NCBI GenBank assembly: GCA_963920765.1
Contig: OY987245.1
Coordinates: 870,501-934,500 of the forward strand
Source of the DNA: Ulota crispa
Taxonomy: Eukaryota > Streptophyta > Bryopsida > Orthotrichales > Orthotrichaceae
Direction: 5' to 3'
DNA length: 64,000 bases
Positions 58,034 through 64,000 of the stretch are shown one piece after another. Under the pieces are notes generated by a model. That model was not told the origin of the DNA. It made no database searches and saw nothing but the letters and a program-made list of their open reading frames with translations. The translations under genes and the position numbers were made by a program. The number at the start of each line of letters is the position of its first letter. Within the stretch, counting starts at the first letter, position 1.

Positions 58034-60022
58034 TCAGAATTCGTCATGTTGGTTGCTGGTGGGCGAATTAGGGTTAGGGTTTAGCCTACAGATGTTATAC
58101 TCCGGGAAGACGGGCGATGGCTGGCACGAGTGGCCAATTGCGCAGTGCTCATCAGCGTCGCAGTAACACCACATCTGGAGCGCGCACAGCTCGGAGTATT
58201 CATTCCCGCTCTTACGAATCACATGCCGAAAGAGTTCGGGCTCGAAGATCCGTTTCGGATCGTGCAGGTCTTGCAAGGCCACCATCTGCTCAACATTCTC
58301 ACGAGGGTAACTCTCTCGCAAAGGGCATTTCGGATGTCGGAAAAGGCGCTCGTGGTTCTTCCCCCAGTGAGGCCGGGCTCCGTACTTGCACAAGCTCAGC
58401 TGCTCCACCGTGTCCGACATCGTGGCTTGTTTGCCCGGACTCCGCGGCGTCCGGGCTGAAGTCATCATCGTCCATTGTACGAACACCACGTCGTCGGTAC
58501 CCGTGTTTGTCGAAAGCAGCGTGTCGGTTCCTTTACCGAATCGCAACCAGAAAGCTCCGGGAGGTAGGCAGCTCTTCTTAATCGTGCCACGGAGGCGAGC
58601 TGCGAGCTCTGTTTTCACTATTGCTTTCACATCCTGCACCCACTCCTCGAACTGGGAGAATTTGATCGAGAGCTCCGTGTCCTCGGAGACGCCGCCCATG
58701 TGCGCTTGTTGATGGGAGCACTTAGGGCTGCATTCGGCAGCCAGCATTGCTCGATGGGTGTGAAGTGTAGCGTGGCTCACTGGGGATCCGTTCCCATCGA
58801 TTAGGAACGGAATTGTCGTCACAGTTGCAGCTGCCGCATTACAGGCATCTGCTCACATCCAAGACGATCTTCATCGGCACAGGAAAGCAACAGCGATCAT
58901 CTAGATTACGTAAAGCAATGTTTAGCTTCGAGGGGAAGAGAGAATTAGGGTTTGCAATCGACCTGCATTCAAAGAAGCCGCGGAATCGGGATCTATGGCC
59001 GAGTCGTTCCCCCAGGCAGCCATCATGTCGCTCCAAGTGCTGGCGATCCGATCATCGACAGGCCCCATGAACACGGTGCGAGCCTTGGGATCGAAAGGAG
59101 GAGCTGAAGCAGGGAGCGTCTCCTCCGAGCCCACATGCGTAAACAGATTGGCTCTGTACTTTCCGATGTCCGGTCGCCAAAAGCTTATCACATGTGGCGT
59201 CTCTTGTTTCAGCATGGCCGTCAATTCCTTCACGATGTTTGTGTCGTCCAAGTCTTTTCGACTTTCTACGATAGTCCGTGATGGCGGGTGCAGCTGGAAC
59301 GTGAACTCCGTGATGATTCCGAGTACCCCTAACCCTCCCACTAGCGCCTTCACCTCATCTCCTTCACTTACAAGGATCTCCCCCCTCGCATTCACCCACT
59401 TCACTTTCGTGACCAAATCACCGAGGCTGCATGTGGTGCCTAACCCCGATCCGTGAGCAGAGGTTGATATTATTCCGCCTAAAGTTAAACTCCCGTAGAT
59501 GGAGAACGCCCCTGCGAGTACTGACATGTTATGTGCTTCGGCCGCCTCTGCCAGGTCGTGCTGCGCCATGCCTGCCTCCACTGTAATCTGATGTCGCTCT
59601 GCGTTGACAGAGACGACGTGGTTCATGCGGTGCAGCAGCACCGTGATTGATGTCACATGGGATGCCTCATCGACTATCATCTCCGTTGCATCTTCTTCTA
59701 ACTTCGTGCTGCCTCTTGCTCCTGGGCACGCGAACCCTGCCGTGGAGTGGAACCCGCGCCGTGAAGCACGAATCTTCACGGGTTTGTCACCATCGTGCAG
59801 CTTGATGAGGCTGCTTATCTCCTCCGTGCTGGTCGGGGTGATGTGGAGGTCAGACACGCATTTGAGGAACCCGTCGGCGGAATACAGAGTAGTACTCTCG
59901 TCTGCACGCTGCGACAATGCCTCGCTCACAAGCTCCTGCTCAGCCATGGCTAGCAGAGCTGACCATATCTGCAGTAACACCAGAACTCTAAACACCGCTC
60001 CTCGAAACATTCTGAACCACAC
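58034..60022 (-). CDS. GULLO: L-gulonolactone oxidase-like FAD enzyme (GULLO), 618 aa, 2 exons
   Basis: Aldonolactone oxidoreductases of this group oxidise L-gulono-1,4-lactone and related lactones toward ascorbate; plant GULLOs are secreted or vesicular. Exons (minus): 60022-58963 and 58830-58034, with a 132-nt GT..AG intron; 1857 nt in all. A hydrophobic signal peptide covers residues 1-27 (FRVLVLLQIWSALLAMA). The FAD-binding (PCMH-type) domain includes KIRASRRGFHSTAGFACPG, an ITVEAGMAQHDLAEAAE helix and GGIISTSAHGSGLG. The ALO C-terminal domain ends with HWGKN, as in the family. The extreme C-terminus has the plant-type cysteine-rich stretch (CALQMWCYCDADEHCAIG, then C..S.VFPEYNIC). The N-terminal Cys-rich stretch common in angiosperm GULLOs looks shorter here (one CVSD motif). 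The length is slightly above the usual 570-600 aa. No lesion was seen. Whether it is specific for gulonolactone cannot be told from sequence. Confidence 0.92.
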
Positions 60023-60582
60023 CAGCGGCCAGGTTCGGCAACTTCACCGCCTTGGTTTCTCTGCTGTTGTGCGATTCTATCCTTGGAGACTCGACGTCTC
60101 CATGACTTCTAAGTTATCGAATTTCACATGCCCTTTTAACATTGAAGTACAGAATTAGAAGCTTGGAGCCATGGCCACCTGGAAGCCTTTCAATAGATCC
60201 TGAATGATGGCACTCAATCTACTGTGTAAAAATCTTGTGGATTCAAATGCCCTATGTTTCTGTACAGTACCTTGTCGTGTATATTTTGGACTGAAATAGA
60301 TCCCATTGGCACGTGTCTGTTTGAGAGAATGAGGGATAGTAGTCATTATTCGAGTTGTACACGGTCTTGTTGATTACTCTACTTCGTAGGTTTGAAACCT
60401 GAAAGACCTTTGAAGGTACCGTCGGGACTGTGAATTTGCTTCGAGACGTGTATTACGAAGTAGAATCTAATTTGCCAGCCTTCACTGTGTCTGAGTTTGT
60501 TGTCGTTTGTGGTGAATGCAATGTATTTTGCTGGGAATCTGTCAAAACATGCAGTTCATTCATCCCTGCAACGGAGGCAGCC
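60023..60582 (-). promoter_or_regulatory. Upstream region of GULLO
   Basis: About 560 bp between the GULLO start codon and the next repeat element. It presumably holds the promoter and 5' leader. No distinctive box could be assigned with confidence. Confidence 0.35.
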
Positions 60583-61178
60583 ATTAGGGGTTTCAAATAT
60601 GCCGTTCACCACCAATTTCGTTCACGTGAATGAAATTGGTGAACAAGTTAGTCAAGCCACCATTCATGTCCTTGCGTTCACCCATTCAAACATTCGATTT
60701 GTAGTGAACTACTCATCACCTTTTCAACTTTGCCCACAATCAACAATCCCGTAAGCTAATCTGGATCCCTTGGACTCCATCATCGTTGCTTCTAATCTGA
60801 AACCCTTTGGCTTTACAATTGTCCACTTCAAATCAGGATCTCTTCAGCTCCACCATTGTCGCTTCTTGCACATTGCGATTCCTTGAATGATCTTGACTTG
60901 GCAATCAACTTTGCATCCAAACTGTCTAAAGGCGCAGAGCAAGAGCCGAGAGACGAGCATCAACACAAACAAGCGCAAGAGCGACAGGAACACGAGCATA
61001 GCTAGTAGGAGAGGCGAGGAGGGAGAGGCTTCAAGTCGTTCACGCGTGAACGAGCCATGAGGACCTCCTGGAAGTCCTCATAGCTAGTTCACTTCTGTGA
61101 CTTCATGTGCACCAGTGAATGAAAACTCGTTCACAACAATTCGTTCACCGTTTTTTTGAGATATCTGAAACCCCTATT
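60583..61178. mobile_element. Inverted-repeat element with GTTCAC motifs
   Basis: The ends ATTAGGGGTTTCAAATAT and (inverted) GATATCTGAAACCCCTATT bracket 596 bp. Subterminal GTTCACGTGAA-type motifs (near 60608-60645 and 61033-61150) are repeated and palindromic. Short frames here are unrecognised. Confidence 0.6.
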
Positions 61179-61395
61179 GTACAGAATAATGGTGAATGGG
61201 GATTGCAATTTTGTGAGAAGTTTTTTGTGTGAGAAATGGTTCTACACTGTAAAACTTGCCTTATTTTGCTGTTGTGTCTTCCGTAGTACCCCTAATAGCA
61301 AAGCCAGCTTTATTAGCTCACTCAATACACACACAGGACTTCATTCAGAGAATCTCCATTACTGGCAATACCGCTGCTGAATTTAGAAAGGGACT

Positions 61396-61756
61396 CAGAG
61401 CATCTCCTGCCAAATGAGCCCTTTGTGTTGCACCCGTAACGTCTTTTGCAAATTGAGTTTTCAAGAGTATTGTACTCGTCGATGTGCACGGGCGGGCTTG
61501 TTTAGGTTTAGCCACTTTCATGTCAAATTCAAAGTTTCTCTAGGCCTCCTTCACAGTCTCTGCCAAGTATTGTTTAGGCACTGTTCACGCTGCGTAGCCA
61601 GATGTACCCGTATGATTTTGTTGTAACACAAGTGCAGGCCCTGAAACCTTCTGGACTGCTGGAGCACTTTAGGCTCTGTTGCGCTACTTACTGCTCATGT
61701 CCCCTCCAAATCTAGTTTCCAAGGTCTTCATTTGACCATTGGTAGGAGATGCTCTC
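61396..61756 (+). mobile_element. GAGCATCTCC-ended MITE
   Basis: CAGAGCATCTCCTGCCAAAT at the left and TTGGTAGGAGATGCTCTC at the right give about 361 bp. It lies 12 bp from a related element. Confidence 0.65.
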
Positions 61757-61768
61757 ACTTGTTTGGCT

Positions 61769-62201
61769 TGTTAGAGCATCTGCACCTTGCCCGCAAGCCC
61801 GACTTGCAATGCCGGCTTGGCGGGTCAAAGGCAAGAAAGCATTTTCCACCCTACGCCTACAATGCAAGGCCAAGAGGCACATTAATGCTTGGGACGCTGC
61901 ATGTCCTATTAATAAATGCCACGTGGCTTTCCACCATTGGTTGTGGCCCTAATTTCTCGGGCATAGGAGGGGCCACCAGAATGGCCACACGTGGTAGCGT
62001 TTTACAAGCTAGGGCACTGAGAGCTAGGAGGAGATTTTGGGTTTGCCATGGCAAGGAGGGACACGGAATTCATTTTCACCAAGGCGCCACCGGTTGGGGT
62101 GAGGCGCACAAGCCACCTCGCTGCCTTGTTGTTGATTGAGCCCCGGCCTCTTGCCAGGTTGCACACCTTGGCCTAGCGGCCAAGGTGGAGATGCTCTTAC
62201 A
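61769..62201 (+). mobile_element. GAGCATCTGCACC-ended MITE, GC-rich
   Basis: TGTTAGAGCATCTGCACCTT at the left is inverted at the right (AAGGTGGAGATGCTCTTACA). It is about 433 bp and unusually GC-rich for the region. The 135-aa frame 61732-62139 spans it and shows no known domain. Confidence 0.65.
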
Positions 62202-62379
62202 ACATCTCCATGCGCATTACAAGATACTGGGAGTCTAGGATAAGGAGACTTTTGGATGAAAATAAAGCAATCAATGCATGGACCCGTCAAAATATTCTCC
62301 TTGGTATAGCAAAAATTATGATTTAGCAATGCACAACAACTCCTTTGAATATAATCTATCATTTTTTTAACAAGGCATT

Positions 62380-62635
62380 AGAAGAGATTTGGACCCAAGA
62401 AGGGGTTGTGAGTTTGGATGCTCCCAATAATGGGAACCAGCGCGTGCTAGTCATTAAAAAAATTTAATTAAAAAATAAGATTTTTTTTCTTACAATAAAA
62501 TAATACTATCTGATGTGATTGCCTCAATGCCATGTTAAACTATTGCAGACTGCCCACATGGAAGGTGTTTCCAAAATTCCCATGAATTCGAGAGAAGAGG
62601 CCTATTCTTGGGTCCAAATCCCTCCTATTGAGGGT
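62380..62635. mobile_element. Short element with GATTTGGACCCAAGAA ends
   Basis: GATTTGGACCCAAGAAGGGG at the left and CCTATTCTTGGGTCCAAATC at the right are inverted repeats enclosing about 256 bp. The target duplication was not resolved. Confidence 0.65.
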
Positions 62636-63101
62636 TGCTATTGGTTGAATGCTTTTACCATTTGAACGGATGAGGGAAATTATTGTCCAACATTGGAAAT
62701 AAGAAACACTATGTTTCTCCGAAGATGGAATTCTAGAGGTCGCCTGGTGATGCTCTTCTGATGCATAATAAACTCTCGCACTATTCAAAAGCGACAAAAC
62801 ATATAACATCAACTATTGAGGCATTTCACACATGGTAAAGGAAAAATATGAATGTGCTAGAATTGTCGGATCTTCAAGAATTGATGGTGGGTCCAAGCAT
62901 TAACAAAGTAGTTTCCATATTCAAAACTTGGAAATTCCAAGGTTTTCTGACACTGTTGCCAATGTTCTCACTACCTATATTCTTTTTGGCCGTGGTACTT
63001 TTCCTTTTACAATTTTTTTTCTACAAATGCAAAGTTTTTACAAATTCTCTTCATTTCTCATGAACTTCACAAGGTTAACAATCTTGTTTCCAATCACTTA
63101 A

Positions 63102-63172
63102 CCTCTAAGCGCCCAAGCGGACCGTTTTGGTCAAGGATCCTGTCTTATTGTGAAAAGTTGGGCTCTCAAGGG
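63102..63172 (+). mobile_element. Miniature TTAA-flanked element m (71 bp)
   Basis: CCTCTAAGCGCCCAAGCGG to GGGCTCTCAAGGG between TTAA at 63098-63101 and 63173-63176. The ends match each other imperfectly. It shares its right TTAA with element k. Confidence 0.5.
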
Positions 63173-63176
63173 TTAA

Positions 63177-64000
63177 CCCCTAAAGGACCAAGGAGCCCTC
63201 TTTGGGTTTTATGAGAACTTGGGCAGGCTCTCTTGATTTCATAATTTGGAAATTTTTCATGAGATTTTTAGGATGGATGCTACTCATCATAATCTACATG
63301 TGAAGCTTTATTTCATGTCGTTCCAATAAGTAATGCAAAAGTTAGAAGGTTTTTTCAATTTCAATGCCAAACTGGGCAACAAAAAATATGTTTGAAATTT
63401 TTTAATTTTTTTTATTGAGTTGTATAGATTAATACCTACTCAAAAAAGATTGAAACACTCAATTCCAAATAATGAGGCATTAGGAAAAATATGGGGCCCT
63501 AATAAGGCCCTGAGTTTGGGGGGGTCCCTAGCCATGGGAACCCGGTTCCCAATAAAATCATGCAGAGGTTGAGGTGGCATCTTTGATGCCACATCAGCTT
63601 TTTTGATTTTTTTAATTTACAAAAATCAAAAAATCAAAAAAGTCAAAAAAAAATCTTATTTTTTTCTAAGACTTTTTTTTGGATTTTTGGATTTTTGGAT
63701 TAATTTTTTCTAACCATCAGCAAGGGCTGGTTCCCCACATTGGGAACCAAAAAAATGAAGGGCTGGAATTGTTTATAAAGGCCTTCTTGAGGCCCCATAT
63801 TTTTCCTAATGTAAGAGTTAAGAGGAGTTTTATTTTGTGGGCAATGAAGGTAGGAAGAGGGTAGAAAAAACATATAAAGTTATCTTTTACTCTCAATTTC
63901 AAAAATTTTCAAATGAAAATGAAAATTTAAGTTACTAATTATCTGTTAAAGCATTCTCACCATTGGGATTAACAATTTTCAAATTCTTCCAAAACTTATT
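63177..64000 (+). mobile_element. TTAA-family element k (runs off the window)
   Basis: Starts CCCCTAAAGGACCAAGGAGC after TTAA (63173-63176) and is a close sibling of element j throughout. It is interrupted by another element at about 63478-63811. Its right end is beyond the window. Confidence 0.75.
63478..63811. mobile_element. MITE with CATTAGGAAAAATATGGGGC ends, nested in k
   Basis: The left end CATTAGGAAAAATATGGGGC and right end GCCCCATATTTTTCCTAATG are perfectly inverted. A second inner inverted pair (GGGAACC..GGTTCCC) follows. Comparison with the uninterrupted sibling j ('aatgatgaggtaagagtt') shows the join, but little or no target duplication is left. The interior is low-complexity A/T. 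Confidence 0.8.

Noticed and set aside
58117-58712. Plus-strand frames of 108-154 aa over GULLO
   Set aside because: Antisense shadows of the GULLO second exon, whose minus-strand frame carries the conserved motifs.
61732-62139. 135-aa plus-strand frame
   Set aside because: Lies almost wholly within a GC-rich inverted-repeat element and shows no known domain.
1-64000. tRNA, rRNA and organelle-derived segments
   Set aside because: Nothing resembling a tRNA cloverleaf, rRNA core motif or plastid/mitochondrial gene was noticed by eye. A covariance-model scan would be needed to exclude small RNAs.

Overview
The window is a piece of nuclear genome from a land plant. This rests on a complete SERK-type LRR receptor kinase with the plant-specific proline-rich spacer, a plant GULLO-type L-gulonolactone oxidase with its cysteine-rich tail, an ACT-domain Raf-like kinase and a V-ATPase c'' proteolipid. 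All are split by GT..AG introns of about 0.1-2 kb. I cannot name the species. An early-diverging lineage such as a bryophyte or lycophyte is a guess from gene compactness only. DNA between genes is AT-rich, and a 200-base run of N marks a scaffold gap.

Layout. From 1 to 6.1 kb there are only small transposable elements. From 6.2 to 14.6 kb lies an ACT-domain Raf-like Ser/Thr/Tyr kinase (+ strand). Its exon-intron structure is preserved, but it has two in-frame stops and several frameshifts. From 15.8 to 17.3 kb lies an intronless, broken copy of the spliceosome factor CRNKL1/Clf1 (+). From 17.3 to 24.1 kb is repeat-rich DNA, including a 2.8-kb TTAA-flanked element nested in another element. 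From 24.15 to 31.2 kb is an intact 13-exon SERK gene (-), predicted 630 aa, with a GC-rich upstream region to 32.3 kb. From 32.4 to 54.9 kb there are no recognisable genes, only nested MITEs, tandem repeats and AT-rich DNA. From 54.9 to 56.3 kb is a 4-exon V-ATPase c'' subunit gene (-, 177 aa). From 58.0 to 60.0 kb is a 2-exon GULLO gene (-, 618 aa). The rest is further MITEs.

The standout signal is a family of non-autonomous elements whose ends read CCCCTAAAGG... and ...CCTTTAGGGG and which sit between TTAA duplications. At least 13 members or fragments occur, from about 70 bp to 2.8 kb, in at least three sequence subfamilies. In three cases the element has landed inside another repeat, and a homologous copy or the host's own palindrome shows the unoccupied TTAA site. 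TTAA target duplications with CCC...GGG ends are the hallmark of the piggyBac superfamily, which is seldom reported from land plants. No transposase is visible in the window. Other element families are: a 9-bp-duplication (Mutator-like) MITE, two TA-flanked families, an AACACCAT-ended family with three copies in introns of the kinase pseudogene, GAGCATCTCC-ended elements, a Stowaway-like element and foldbacks.

The intact genes are not a pathway cluster. They act separately in receptor signalling at the plasma membrane (SERK), endomembrane proton pumping (VHA-c'') and sugar-lactone/ascorbate oxidation (GULLO).
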